64,000 bases of DNA from Methylobacterium sp. J-076 (GCF_022829405.1 NZ_JAKSXW010000149.1:62001-126000); one strand, 5' to 3'; counted from the first letter of the stretch, positions 16,023 to 24,211 are shown. The notes: generated from the letters alone by a model not told the origin. Numbers and translations are program-made.

Positions 16023-17318
16023 TCACAGGTTCAGCCGGATCGCCACGGAGCGGGCATGGCCTTCCAGCCCCTCCGACCGGCCAAGCGTTATCGCCGCGGG
16101 CCCGAGCGCCCGCAAGCTCTCCGGCGTGCAGGCGAGGATCGTCGTGCGTTTCATGAAGTCGAGGACCCCGAGGCCCGACGAGAAACGCGCGGACCGGGCG
16201 GTGGGCAGGACATGGTTCGGCCCGCCCACGTAGTCGCCGATCGCCTCCGGCGTGTGCGCACCGAGGAAGATCGCGCCGGCATTGCGGATCTTGAGGGACA
16301 GGGCTTCGGCGTCCTTCGTCTCGATCTCGAGGTGCTCCGGGGCGATCCTGTCCACGAGGGGAACGGCTTCCTCGAAGTCGCGGACGCGGACGATGGCGCC
16401 GTAGTCGCGCCAGCTCGCCCGGGCGATCTCGGCGCGGGGGAGGGTGGTCAGGGCGCGCTCCACCGCCGCCTCCACGGCCTCGGCGAGGTCGGCGCTGTCG
16501 GTGATCAGCACGGATTGGGCGGCGGTGTCGTGCTCGGCCTGGGCCAGCAGGTCTGCGGCCACCCAGTCGGGGTTCGCCTCGCCGTCGGCGAGGATCAATA
16601 CTTCGGAGGGGCCGGCGATCATGTCGATGCCCACCTGCCCGAACACCCGGCGCTTGGCCGCCGCGACCCAGGCGTTGCCGGGGCCGACGATCTTGGCCAC
16701 CGGGGCGATGGTCCCGGTGCCGTAGGCCAGGGCAGCGACGGCCTGGGCGCCGCCGACCCGATAGATCTCGTCCACGCCCGCCAAATGCGCCGCGGCGAGC
16801 ACCAGGGGGTTGAGGATGCCGTCCGGGGTCGGCACCACCATGACGATGCGCGGCACCCCGGCCACCCGTGCCGGAACGGCGTTCATCAGCACCGAGGAGG
16901 GGTAGCTCGCCGTCCCGCCCGGGACGTAGAGGCCGACCGATTCGAGGGCGGTCCACCGCCATCCGGCGGTGACTCCCAGGGCGTCGGTGGCCCTGTGGTC
17001 GGCCGGCTTCTGCGCCCGGTGGAAGGTCTCGATGCGCTCCGCGGCGAGGCGCAGGGCGTCGAGGGCCTCGGCGGGACAGGCCTCGACGGCGGCGGCGACC
17101 TCGTCGGCGCCGATGCGCAGGCCATCCGCCGTGAAGTCGGCCCCGAGCCGGTCGAAGCGGCGGGTGTAGTCCACCAGGGCGTCGTCCCCCGTCTGCACCA
17201 CGTCGGCGATGATGCGGCGCACGGCGTCGTCCACATCCTCGGCGATCTCGCGCTTGAGGGTGAGGAGGCGCGCGAAGGACTCCGCGAAATCCGGGTCCCG
17301 GCTGTCGATACGGACCAT
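16023..17318 (-). CDS. hisD: histidinol dehydrogenase
   Basis: Zn-dependent, NAD-linked enzyme for the last two steps of histidine synthesis. 431 residues, normal length. Recognised by GLYVPGGTASYPSSVLMN, PGNAWVAAAKR, the AGPSEVLI strand, the Zn/catalytic region AQAEHD and IAPEHLEIE. Start at 17318 follows AAGAGAC; a longer frame upstream overlaps the DUF2948 gene and was rejected. Lies 17 bp after DUF2948 and ahead of UPF0262. Confidence 0.97.
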   Translation of the reverse strand: MVRIDSRDPDFAESFARLLTLKREIAEDVDDAVRRIIADVVQTGDDALVDYTRRFDRLGADFTADGLRIGADEVAAAVEACPAEALDALRLAAERIETFHRAQKPADHRATDALGVTAGWRWTALESVGLYVPGGTASYPSSVLMNAVPARVAGVPRIVMVVPTPDGILNPLVLAAAHLAGVDEIYRVGGAQAVAALAYGTGTIAPVAKIVGPGNAWVAAAKRRVFGQVGIDMIAGPSEVLILADGEANPDWVAADLLAQAEHDTAAQSVLITDSADLAEAVEAAVERALTTLPRAEIARASWRDYGAIVRVRDFEEAVPLVDRIAPEHLEIETKDAEALSLKIRNAGAIFLGAHTPEAIGDYVGGPNHVLPTARSARFSSGLGVLDFMKRTTILACTPESLRALGPAAITLGRSEGLEGHARSVAIRLNL

Positions 17319-17335
17319 AATCGTCTCTTTCCGTC

Positions 17336-17779
17336 TCAGGCTGCGGTCTCGGGCACGTCGTCGTGGCCCGGCCGTGCCCCCGCCTCCCAGACCGGCCCGA
17401 GGTCCTTCATCCGGACCTCGACGCATTCGACCTCGATCCGGATCGTCGCATCGCCGGAGAACAGGATCTCGATATGCCCCGAGGGTGGGTCGCCCGGCAG
17501 GAAGGTGATGGCCAGAAGGCTGAGGGGCATTGCGTCCGTGCCCCGCCGCAGGCCGCGGGTCCGCACGGACAGCACCCGCTCGAAATGCAGGCCGGTCAGC
17601 CGCCGCCGGGGCGGCGCGTCAGGCCCGGCCGACCAGTCGAACCGGCGCAGCGCCATGGCGAAGCGTTTCTCGCCCGCGAGATAGCTGAGATCCTCCGGCG
17701 GCAGGATCGCATCCTGCAGATGGGCCGAGATCACGGTGAGATCCTCGGCGTCCAGGGCAGCGAGCTTCAGAAGCTCCAT
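17336..17779 (-). CDS. DUF2948 family protein
   Basis: 147-residue protein of DUF2948, found next to hisD and murA in alphaproteobacteria. Family-like start MELLKLAALDAEDL, central FAMALRRFDW and LLAITF, C-terminal beta strands with IEVECVEVRMKDLGPVW. No catalytic motif; function unknown. Co-directional with hisD (17-bp gap). Confidence 0.88.
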   Translation of the reverse strand: MELLKLAALDAEDLTVISAHLQDAILPPEDLSYLAGEKRFAMALRRFDWSAGPDAPPRRRLTGLHFERVLSVRTRGLRRGTDAMPLSLLAITFLPGDPPSGHIEILFSGDATIRIEVECVEVRMKDLGPVWEAGARPGHDDVPETAA

Positions 17780-17961
17780 CGGAGGGTCCGGTCGGGTGAG
17801 GGAGGCCCTTGCGGGGCGGCATGGCGTCAGTAGCGGCGCCGGCTTGTGCGGGCAACGCCGCCGTGGTCGGATCGGTCCGCCTCATTCGCCGTTCATGATC
17901 GCACCGCTAAGTTGTGGGCGACCGTGGCCGCCGGAATGCGGCCTGACGACAAGGCAGGACG

Positions 17962-18270
17962 ATGACGGTGAAGCGCATCACGCTGGCGGTGCTGACCGCC
18001 CTCGCGCTCGCCCCGGCGCTGGGGACGCCGGCGAGCGCGCAATATTACCGCGACGAGTACGACTACAGGCCGCGCCGGCCCCCGCCGCCGGATTACTACG
18101 AGGACCGTCCCCGGCGTTTCCGCGACGATTACGACTACGGCCCGCGGCGTTTCGGCCGGATCTGCGTGACCGCCCGCGGCAACTGCCCGACCCGGCCGGG
18201 TCCGTTCAACGCCCCCTGCGGCTGCGAAATTCCCGGCTTCGGCTTCAAGCGCGGCGCCATCGGCGGCTGA
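17962..18270 (+). CDS. small secreted Tyr/Arg/Pro-rich protein with C-terminal cysteine motif
   Basis: 102 residues. Signal peptide to about residue 26 (ALAPALGTPASA then QYY). The mature part begins with a tyrosine-, aspartate-, arginine- and proline-rich segment (about 27-64) and ends in a short four-cysteine domain with spacing C-x7-C-x10-C-x1-C (ICVTARGNC, APCGCEIPGFG, KRG). The terminal CxC-IPGFG-KRG pattern resembles other small exported alphaproteobacterial proteins of unknown role. It is on the opposite strand to its neighbours and lies inside the otherwise conserved murA-DUF2948 interval, beside HigBA. Confidence 0.75.
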   Translation: MTVKRITLAVLTALALAPALGTPASAQYYRDEYDYRPRRPPPPDYYEDRPRRFRDDYDYGPRRFGRICVTARGNCPTRPGPFNAPCGCEIPGFGFKRGAIGG

Positions 18271-18314
18271 GCGTCCTGGGCGGCGGGCGGCGATGGCTGC
18301 CCGCCGCAGCCCGG

Positions 18315-18692
18315 TCAGGCCGCGTCCCGGTCCAGGCGATAGGGCGCCGCCAGCACCTCGATCGGCAGGTGCCACGCCTCGCTGATGGCCCGGATCTGCG
18401 CCAGCGTGAGATACCGCTTGCGGTTCAGGATCTCCGAAGCCCGCGCCCGCGATCCGAGAAGCTGCGCCAGCTCCGCCTGCGAGCGGCCCATGTCCTCGAT
18501 GGCGAAATGCAGCATGTCCACCGGATCGGCCGGGCCGACCGGGTAGTGCTCGTTCTCGTAGGCTTCCACGAGGGTTGCCAGCACATCCACCTTGTCGCCC
18601 TCGGGGGTACCGCGGGAGGCACCCCACAGCCGCTCGATCTCCTTCAGCGCAGCCTTGTGGTCCTCGTCGTTCCGGATCGGCTTGATCTCCAT
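18315..18692 (-). CDS. higA: HigA-type antitoxin (HTH protein)
   Basis: 125-residue antitoxin of the HigA family; neutralises the adjacent HigB and represses the operon. N-terminal acidic half (EIERLWGASRGTPEGDKVDVL), then an HTH at about residues 70-105 (SQAELAQLLGSRARASEILNR). Second gene of higB-higA, 9 bp after higB, the inverted gene order typical of HigBA. No frameshift or missing part. Confidence 0.9.
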   Translation of the reverse strand: MEIKPIRNDEDHKAALKEIERLWGASRGTPEGDKVDVLATLVEAYENEHYPVGPADPVDMLHFAIEDMGRSQAELAQLLGSRARASEILNRKRYLTLAQIRAISEAWHLPIEVLAAPYRLDRDAA

Positions 18693-18701
18693 GGCATGCC
18701 C

Positions 18702-19004
18702 CTAGAATTGCGAGACCGTCAGCGCGTCGACATCGTCGTATTCGGCGTGCGTCCCCAGGAACTTGACGAACGCAATCTGCTTCTCGAGGTCGAACGCCAC
18801 GATCAGGCGGAACTGCCCGCCAGCAATCTCGAACCTGACCCGGTCTCCGTTCAGAACCTTCGCCTTCGGGAAGGTCGCCTGGATGTCCGACATGGACTCA
18901 GGGATCATCAACTTGGCGGACCGATGCCAGCGTTCGAGAGCCGGCCTCGCCTTCGGATACTTCCCTGCAAAAGCACGAAGTGAACTGAAAGCGATGACCC
19001 GCAT
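18702..19004 (-). CDS. higB: HigB-type mRNA interferase toxin
   Basis: 100-residue RelE-fold toxin that in the family cuts mRNA on the ribosome. Start ATG 19004 gives MRVIAFSSLRAFAGKYP; conserved ALERWHRSAK, RVRFEIAGGQFRLI and FVKFLGTHAEYD segments are visible, including the C-terminal His. A longer in-frame start at 19106 was rejected since it would run through the palindromic operator and into the murA end. Co-transcribed with higA. Confidence 0.9.
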   Translation of the reverse strand: MRVIAFSSLRAFAGKYPKARPALERWHRSAKLMIPESMSDIQATFPKAKVLNGDRVRFEIAGGQFRLIVAFDLEKQIAFVKFLGTHAEYDDVDALTVSQF

Positions 19005-19017
19005 CGAATAAAAATAA

Positions 19018-19040
19018 CTTGTTCCCGTCATGGAAACAAG
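19018..19040 (-). promoter_or_regulatory. palindromic operator/promoter of higBA
   Basis: CTTGTTTCC-N5-GGGAACAAG read on the minus strand: two 9-base arms matching at eight positions, 13 bases before the higB ATG. Between it and the start is an unusually A/T-rich stretch (TTATTTTTATTCG), which would hold the -10 region. Autoregulation by HigA is known for the family; that this site is bound is inference from position and symmetry. Confidence 0.7.
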
Positions 19041-19053
19041 CGCATCCCCCGCC

Positions 19054-20343
19054 TTATCCCCGCACGCGCTCGATCTGCGCGCCGCAGCGTCCAAGCTTCG
19101 CCTCAAGGGCCTCGAAGCCCCGGTCGAGGTGGTAGACGCGGTTGATCTGCGTCTCGCCCTCGGCGGCGAGGCCGGCGATGACCAGGGAGACCGAGGCGCG
19201 CAGGTCGGTGGCCATCACCGGGGCGCCCCGCAGGCGCTCGACGCCCTCCACGATCGCCATGTCGCCGTCGAGCCGGATCTTCGCCCCGAGGCGGGCGAGC
19301 TCCTGCACGTGCATGAACCGGTTCTCGAAGATCGTCTCGCGGATGTGCGACTGGCCCTTCGCCAGGGTCATCAGCGCCATGAACTGCGCCTGCAGGTCCG
19401 TGGGGAAGCCGGGGAACGGATCGGTGGTCACGTCCACCGCGGCGATGCCGCCGCCGTTGCGGCGGACGCGGATGCCGCCCGGCACCTGGCTGATCTCGGC
19501 GCCGGTGGTCGCCAGCACGTCGAGGGCGGAGTGGAGCAGGTCGGCGCGGGTGTCCTGCAGGACGACGTCGCCGCCGGCCATCGCCACGGCCATGGCGTAG
19601 GTGCCGGTCTCGATCCGGTCCGGCAGCACCTCGTGCCGGGCGCCCCCGAGCCGGGCGACGCCCTCGATCTCGATGCGGGGCGTGCCGGCGCCCTTGATCC
19701 GCGCGCCCATCTTGTTGAGGCAGTCGGCGAGGTCGACCACCTCCGGCTCGCGGGCGGCGTTCTCGATCAAGGTCGTCCCGTAGGCGAGGGCGGCGGCCAT
19801 CAGCGCCACATGCGTCCCGCCGACCGTGACCTTGGGGAAGGAGATCTCCCCCCCGCGCAGGCCGTTCTTCGTCTTGGCGATGATGTAGCCGCCGTCGATC
19901 TCGGTCTGCGCGCCGAGGCGCTCCAGTGCCATGATCAGCAGGTCGACGGGCCGCGTCCCGATGGCGCAGCCGCCGGGGAGGGAGACCTTCGCCTCGCCGA
20001 ACCGGGCCAGCAGCGGCGCGATCACCCAGAAGCTCGCCCGCATGGTCGAGACGAGGTCGTAGGGCGCCGTGGTGTCGATGACGTTGGAGGCGGTGAGCCG
20101 GATGGTCTGGCCGGTCTCGGAGGTCTGCCCCGGCCGCTTGCCGACCACCATGTGATCGACCCCGTGATTGCCGAGGATGCGCAGCAGGGCGTTGATGTCG
20201 GCGAGCCGGGGCACGTTGATGAGTTCGAGCGTCTCGCCGGTCATCAGGCTGGCGATCATCAGCGGCAGCGCCGCGTTCTTGGCGCCCGAGATCGGGATCA
20301 CGCCGTGGAGCGGCGCGCCGCCGATGATGTGGATGCGATCCAT
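19054..20343 (-). CDS. murA: UDP-N-acetylglucosamine 1-carboxyvinyltransferase
   Basis: First committed step of peptidoglycan synthesis: transfers enolpyruvate from PEP to UDP-GlcNAc in the cytoplasm. 429 residues, as in other bacteria. Lys22 in GAKNAALP and the catalytic, fosfomycin-target Cys126 in PGGCAIGTRP are present. Preceded by a 59-residue conserved small protein on the same strand (81-bp gap) and followed by higBA. Confidence 0.97.
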   Translation of the reverse strand: MDRIHIIGGAPLHGVIPISGAKNAALPLMIASLMTGETLELINVPRLADINALLRILGNHGVDHMVVGKRPGQTSETGQTIRLTASNVIDTTAPYDLVSTMRASFWVIAPLLARFGEAKVSLPGGCAIGTRPVDLLIMALERLGAQTEIDGGYIIAKTKNGLRGGEISFPKVTVGGTHVALMAAALAYGTTLIENAAREPEVVDLADCLNKMGARIKGAGTPRIEIEGVARLGGARHEVLPDRIETGTYAMAVAMAGGDVVLQDTRADLLHSALDVLATTGAEISQVPGGIRVRRNGGGIAAVDVTTDPFPGFPTDLQAQFMALMTLAKGQSHIRETIFENRFMHVQELARLGAKIRLDGDMAIVEGVERLRGAPVMATDLRASVSLVIAGLAAEGETQINRVYHLDRGFEALEAKLGRCGAQIERVRG

Positions 20344-20424
20344 CGAGTCCGTCCTGGGCCCCTGCTGACGGCGGGGCCGAATTCCGTCGCGGGCGCACGG
20401 GCACCCAGGTTTAGCCGGCAGCTG

Positions 20425-20604
20425 CTATAGACCGGATTTGTCGGAATCGGGACCGTCGCCCGCCGGGGGCCGCGCGTCGATCGCCCCGGCCTGGGGGTTC
20501 TCCGGTGCCGCGCGGCCCCGCTCCTGCGCCTTGCGGCGGCGCAGGTTGGCCCTGAGCGCCGCCTTCAGGCGCTCGGCGCGGGCATCGGGCTTGTCCTCGG
20601 ACAT
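20425..20604 (-). CDS. small basic protein upstream of murA
   Basis: 59 residues. N-terminal two thirds are basic and helical (DARAERLKAALRANLRRRKAQERGRA); the tail is Pro/Asp-rich. Short proteins with this LKAALRANLKRRKAQ-like pattern precede murA in many Hyphomicrobiales. ATG 20604 is chosen; an upstream in-frame start reaches into the hemA promoter region. Possible nucleic-acid binding by composition only; function unknown. Confidence 0.7.
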   Translation of the reverse strand: MSEDKPDARAERLKAALRANLRRRKAQERGRAAPENPQAGAIDARPPAGDGPDSDKSGL

Positions 20605-20756
20605 CGGCGGCGGACTCCCTGGCACCGTCGCGAGCATTGCAGGGCACGACGGGCGGACCTTCGACTTGAAGCGGTTCCAGATCGGCGCCGAGGCTGTATA
20701 CAACGCGCGTCATTCCAGCAGCCCACCGGCGGCGACTCCCCCCTGAAGGACGCTCC

Positions 20757-22052
20757 ATGCCCGCACTCCGGAATCCCGGCAAGACGCTCCCCCCCGTGGC
20801 GGAGGCGCGTGCGGGTGCCGGGTACGATCGCTACTTCCGCGGCGCCCTGGAGGAGCTGCACAGCGAGCGGCGCTATCGCGTCTTCGCCGACATCGAGCGC
20901 ATCTCAGGCCGCTTCCCGGCGGCGAAGTGGCGCCGGTCGGACGGCTCGGTCACCGAGATCACCGTGTGGTGCTCCAACGACTACCTCGGCATGGGCCTGC
21001 ACCCGGAGGTCGTGGGCGCCATGACCGAGACGGCGGCGCGCTGCGGCGTCGGCGCCGGGGGCACCCGGAACATCGCCGGCAACAGCTCGCCCCTGGTCGA
21101 TCTGGAGCGCGAACTCGCCGACCTGCACGGGAAGGAGGCGGGCCTCGTCTTCACCTCGGGCTACGTCTCGAACCAGGCCGGCATCGCGACGATCGCGAAG
21201 CTGATCCCGAACTGTTCGATCCTGTCCGACGCCCTGAACCACAACTCGATGATCGAGGGCGTGCGCCATTCGGGCTGCGAGAAGCAGATCTTCCGCCACA
21301 ATGACGCCGGGCACCTCGAAGAGCTGCTTCAGGCGGCGGGTGATCGGCCGAAGCTGATCGCGTTCGAGTCGGTCTACTCGATGGATGGCGACGTCGCGCC
21401 GATCGCGGCGTTCTGCGACCTCGCCGAACGCTACGGCGCCATGACCTACCTCGACGAGGTCCACGCGGTGGGCCTCTACGGCGAGCGCGGCGCGGGTATC
21501 GCCGAGCGCGACGGCGTGATGCACCGGATCGACGTGATCGAAGGCACGCTGGCCAAGGGCTTCGGCTGCGTCGGCGGCTACATCACCGGCTCGGCGGCGA
21601 TCTGCGACGCCGTGCGCAGCTTCGCCCCGGGCTTCATCTTCACCACCGCCCTGCCGCCGGCCGTGGCGGCGGCGGCGACCGCCTCGGTGCGCTACCTGAA
21701 GCGTTCCGGCACCGAGCGGGCCGCCCACCAGCGGCAGGTCGCCGCGACGAAGGTCGCCCTGGACGCGGCCGGGCTGCCGCTCCTCTCGACCGAGACCCAT
21801 ATCGTCCCGGTGATGGTGGGTGACGCCGAGCTGTGCAAGGCGGCGGCCGACCACCTCCTCGAGCGGCATCGGATCTACATCCAGCCGATCAACTACCCCA
21901 CCGTCCCGCGGGGGACGGAGCGCCTGCGGATCACGCCGTCACCGTTCCACGACTCGGGCCAGATCGCCCGCCTCACCGAGGCGCTGCGCGAGACCTGGGC
22001 GACCCTCGGCCTGCCGCGGGCCGGCACGGTGTTCGTCGAGGCGGCGGAGTAG
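20757..22052 (+). CDS. hemA: 5-aminolevulinate synthase
   Basis: PLP enzyme condensing glycine with succinyl-CoA, the alphaproteobacterial entry to haem, corrinoids and bacteriochlorophyll. 431 residues. The Schiff-base Lys267 lies in EGTLAKGFG, with YLDEVHAVG just before and GAGGTRNIAGN in the N-terminal half. AAGGA is centred about 8 bases before the ATG. A -10-like TATACA at 20697-20702 lies in the divergent gap with the small murA-upstream gene; no convincing -35 accompanies it. Confidence 0.96.
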   Translation: MPALRNPGKTLPPVAEARAGAGYDRYFRGALEELHSERRYRVFADIERISGRFPAAKWRRSDGSVTEITVWCSNDYLGMGLHPEVVGAMTETAARCGVGAGGTRNIAGNSSPLVDLERELADLHGKEAGLVFTSGYVSNQAGIATIAKLIPNCSILSDALNHNSMIEGVRHSGCEKQIFRHNDAGHLEELLQAAGDRPKLIAFESVYSMDGDVAPIAAFCDLAERYGAMTYLDEVHAVGLYGERGAGIAERDGVMHRIDVIEGTLAKGFGCVGGYITGSAAICDAVRSFAPGFIFTTALPPAVAAAATASVRYLKRSGTERAAHQRQVAATKVALDAAGLPLLSTETHIVPVMVGDAELCKAAADHLLERHRIYIQPINYPTVPRGTERLRITPSPFHDSGQIARLTEALRETWATLGLPRAGTVFVEAAE

Positions 22053-22062
22053 CCTGCCTTCG

Positions 22063-22110
22063 ACCCTCCCCGTGGGGGATGGTTGCGGACACCATCCCCG
22101 ATCGGGGATC
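22063..22110 (+). terminator. overlapping hairpins downstream of hemA
   Basis: Just after the hemA stop. GGGGATGGT (22075-22083) pairs perfectly with ACCATCCCC (22091-22099) over a 7-base loop; alternative pairings are CCTCCCC with GGGGG at 22065-22078 and the perfect palindrome ATCCCCGATCGGGGAT at 22094-22109. These cannot all form at once. No T tract follows, so any terminator would not be canonical. Confidence 0.45.
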
Positions 22111-22112
22111 CC

Positions 22113-22245
22113 ATCCTCACGCCTCGTCCCGAGGTGCCGACGCGCAGCGGCGGCCTCGCAGGAGCCCTCCAGGTGGCTCTGCGATCCCTGGAGCCTTCCT
22201 TCGAGGCCCGCTCAAGGCGGGCACCTCGGGATGAAGGTGAGGGTG
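22113..22245. repeat. composite palindromic intergenic element (copy 2)
   Basis: Fills the middle of the 337-bp gap between hemA and the inositol monophosphatase gene. Outer arms CCTCGTCCCGAGGTGCC and GGCACCTCGGGATGAAGG are complementary. Inside is the core TGCGATCCCTGGAGCC followed by TTCCTTCGAGGC, matching the interior of copy 1 at 6990-7108. The remaining 22246-22389 shows no gene and presumably carries the promoter of the next gene. Confidence 0.7.
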
Positions 22246-22389
22246 GGACGGGTGGTGAACCGATCCCGGGTGGGGGTGGAACCGATGTTCCCCCCGGCGG
22301 GGCCGGGGGAAATCGCCTGTGGCCTCGTCATTTCCGACGCCTGCCTGTAACCACCGTCGCGACCCCGCGACGCAAGAGCCCGTACCGCT

Positions 22390-23190
22390 ATGATTTCCTC
22401 GCCCCTCATGACCGTGATGGTCGATGCCGCGCGCAAGGCGGCCCGCAGCCTGCGGCGTGACTTCGGTGAGGTCGAGAACCTTCAGGTCTCCCGCAAGGGG
22501 CCGGGCGACTTCGTCTCCGCCGCCGACCGCAAGGCCGAGGAGGTGGTGCGGGACGCGCTCCTGAAGGCGCGCCCCGGCTACGGGATGGTGCTGGAGGAGG
22601 GCGGCATCATCGAGGGCAGCGACAAGAGCCACACGTGGCATGTCGATCCCCTCGACGGCACCTCGAACTTCCTCCACGGGGTGCCGCATTTCGCGGTCTC
22701 CATCGGCCTGGAGCGCGAGGGCGTGATCGTGGCGGGCGTGGTGTTCGATCCGATCAAGGACGAGCTCTTCGTGGCCGAGCGCGGCAAGGGCGCCTACCTG
22801 AACAACCGCCGCCTGCGCGTCGCCGCCCGCAACGACATGGCCGATGCCCTCGTGGGCTACGGCACGCCCTATCTCGGCCGCGGCAGCCACCCGCGCCTTC
22901 TGCGCGAGCTCTCCGCGGTGATGGCCGTCTCCGGCGGCACCCGCCGCCTGGGCTCGGCCGCCCTCGACTTGGCCTACGTCGCCTGCGGGCGCCTCGACGC
23001 CTACTGGGAGCGCGACCTGCAAACCTACGACTTCGCGGGCGGCGTCGCCCTGGTGCGCGAGGCCGGCGGCTTCGTGACCTCGGCGGACGGCGCGGCCGAG
23101 CCCTTGGGACCCCGCTCCGTGGCGTGCGGCAACGAGAGCCTGCACCGGGATCTGCTGGCGATCCTCAAGAAGGCGCAGGGCGCAGCCTGA
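22390..23190 (+). CDS. inositol monophosphatase family protein (SuhB-like)
   Basis: Mg-dependent phosphatase of 266 residues. Metal-binding EEGG at 69-72 and the signature WHVDPLDGTSNF at 83-94 are present; the C-terminal WERDLQTYDFAGG replaces the more common WD-AAG. Likely acts on inositol-1-phosphate or related sugar phosphates; SuhB homologues also act in rRNA transcription complexes. Stand-alone gene, 80 bp before apt. Confidence 0.9.
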   Translation: MISSPLMTVMVDAARKAARSLRRDFGEVENLQVSRKGPGDFVSAADRKAEEVVRDALLKARPGYGMVLEEGGIIEGSDKSHTWHVDPLDGTSNFLHGVPHFAVSIGLEREGVIVAGVVFDPIKDELFVAERGKGAYLNNRRLRVAARNDMADALVGYGTPYLGRGSHPRLLRELSAVMAVSGGTRRLGSAALDLAYVACGRLDAYWERDLQTYDFAGGVALVREAGGFVTSADGAAEPLGPRSVACGNESLHRDLLAILKKAQGAA

Positions 23191-23270
23191 CACGCCTCCA
23201 CGGGGGCCGGCTGGCCTCCGGCCGGCCCATCTGATTTAAGCGCCCCCGTTCGTCAGGGAAGGTCGTCCCC

Positions 23271-23816
23271 ATGGAAGCCCGCCGCCACGTCGCGCTCAAG
23301 GAATCGATTCGCTCGATTCCCGATTACCCGAAGCCCGGCATCATCTTCCGCGACATCACCACGCTCCTGTCGGACCCGCGTTCGTTCCGGCGGGCGGTGG
23401 ACGCGCTGGTCCACCCCTATGCCGGCGGCGGCATCAAGCAGGTGGCGGGAATCGAGGCGCGGGGCTTCATCCTCGGCGGGGCCATCGCCCACCAGCTCTC
23501 CTGCGGCTTCGTGCCGATCCGCAAGAAGGGCAAGCTCCCGCACAAGACCGTCTCCATGGCCTACGCCCTCGAATACGGCACCGACGAGATCGAGATCCAC
23601 GTCGATGCGGTGGGCCCGGGGGACCGGGTGCTGCTGGTGGACGACCTGATCGCCACGGGCGGCACCGCCATGGCGGCCGTCAACCTGCTCCGGCAGATCG
23701 GCGCGGAGGTCGTGGCGGCCTGTTTCGTCATCGACCTGCCGGAGATCGGCGGCGCTGCGCGCCTGCGCGACCTCGGCGTGGAGGTGCGGACTCTCATGGA
23801 GTTCGAAGGGCACTGA
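23271..23816 (+). CDS. apt: adenine phosphoribosyltransferase
   Basis: Purine salvage: adenine plus PRPP to AMP. 181 residues. The PRPP loop VLLVDDLIATGGTA is at 120-133; the adenine-side SIPDYPKPGIIFRDIT opening is typical of bacterial Apt. Preceded by GTCGTCCCC rather than a strong ribosome binding site. Followed by the rpmH promoter region. Confidence 0.96.
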   Translation: MEARRHVALKESIRSIPDYPKPGIIFRDITTLLSDPRSFRRAVDALVHPYAGGGIKQVAGIEARGFILGGAIAHQLSCGFVPIRKKGKLPHKTVSMAYALEYGTDEIEIHVDAVGPGDRVLLVDDLIATGGTAMAAVNLLRQIGAEVVAACFVIDLPEIGGAARLRDLGVEVRTLMEFEGH

Positions 23817-23844
23817 GGATCGCGGCGTTTTGGCCGTCAAAACG

Positions 23845-23873
23845 TTGACTTGTGCCAACCCATCCGCCATAAG
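23845..23873 (+). promoter_or_regulatory. putative sigma70 promoter of rpmH
   Basis: TTGACT at 23845-23850, 17-base spacer, CATAAG at 23868-23873. This is the best -35/-10 pair seen in the window and lies 127 bases before the rpmH ATG, in the only gap ahead of the rpmH-rnpA-yidC genes. Confidence 0.6.
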
Positions 23874-23889
23874 CCGCCCACCCGCGACG

Positions 23890-23910
23890 GGGCGCCCCAC
23901 TTGGGCGCCC
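23890..23910 (+). terminator. GC-rich hairpin in rpmH leader (attenuator or apt terminator)
   Basis: GGGCGCCC-CACTT-GGGCGCCC, a perfect 8-bp stem and 5-base loop, followed by TTCGTGTTT. It lies after the inferred rpmH promoter and 74 bp after apt, so it could end read-through from apt or attenuate rpmH. Each arm is itself palindromic. Confidence 0.5.
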
Positions 23911-23999
23911 TTCGTGTTTGCGAGACATGCAGGACGCGTGAAGGTCGGGAGCGGCATTGCCGCCCGCGAGCGCGCCTCGACCTTTGAAGGCCAATCGTC

Positions 24000-24134
24000 A
24001 TGAAGAGAACCTATCAGCCGAGCAAGCTCGTCCGGAAGCGTCGCCACGGCTTCCGCGCCCGGATGGCCACGGCCGGCGGCCGCAAGGTGCTGGCCCGTCG
24101 CCGCGCCCACGGGCGCAAGCGCCTGTCGGCCTGA
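24000..24134 (+). CDS. rpmH: 50S ribosomal protein L34
   Basis: 44 residues, MKRTYQPSKLVRKRRHGF start and KRLSA end, the complete L34 sequence pattern. Very basic, cytoplasmic, part of the large subunit. Starts the rpmH-rnpA-yidC-engB cluster found across bacteria. Confidence 0.98.
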   Translation: MKRTYQPSKLVRKRRHGFRARMATAGGRKVLARRRAHGRKRLSA

Positions 24135-24211
24135 GCCCGGCGGGTCGCGCCCGCCGCCGCGCCATGGGCGCGGCCCCCTCTGCGGGTTTTGAAGCCGGGA
24201 TCGAACGGTCG

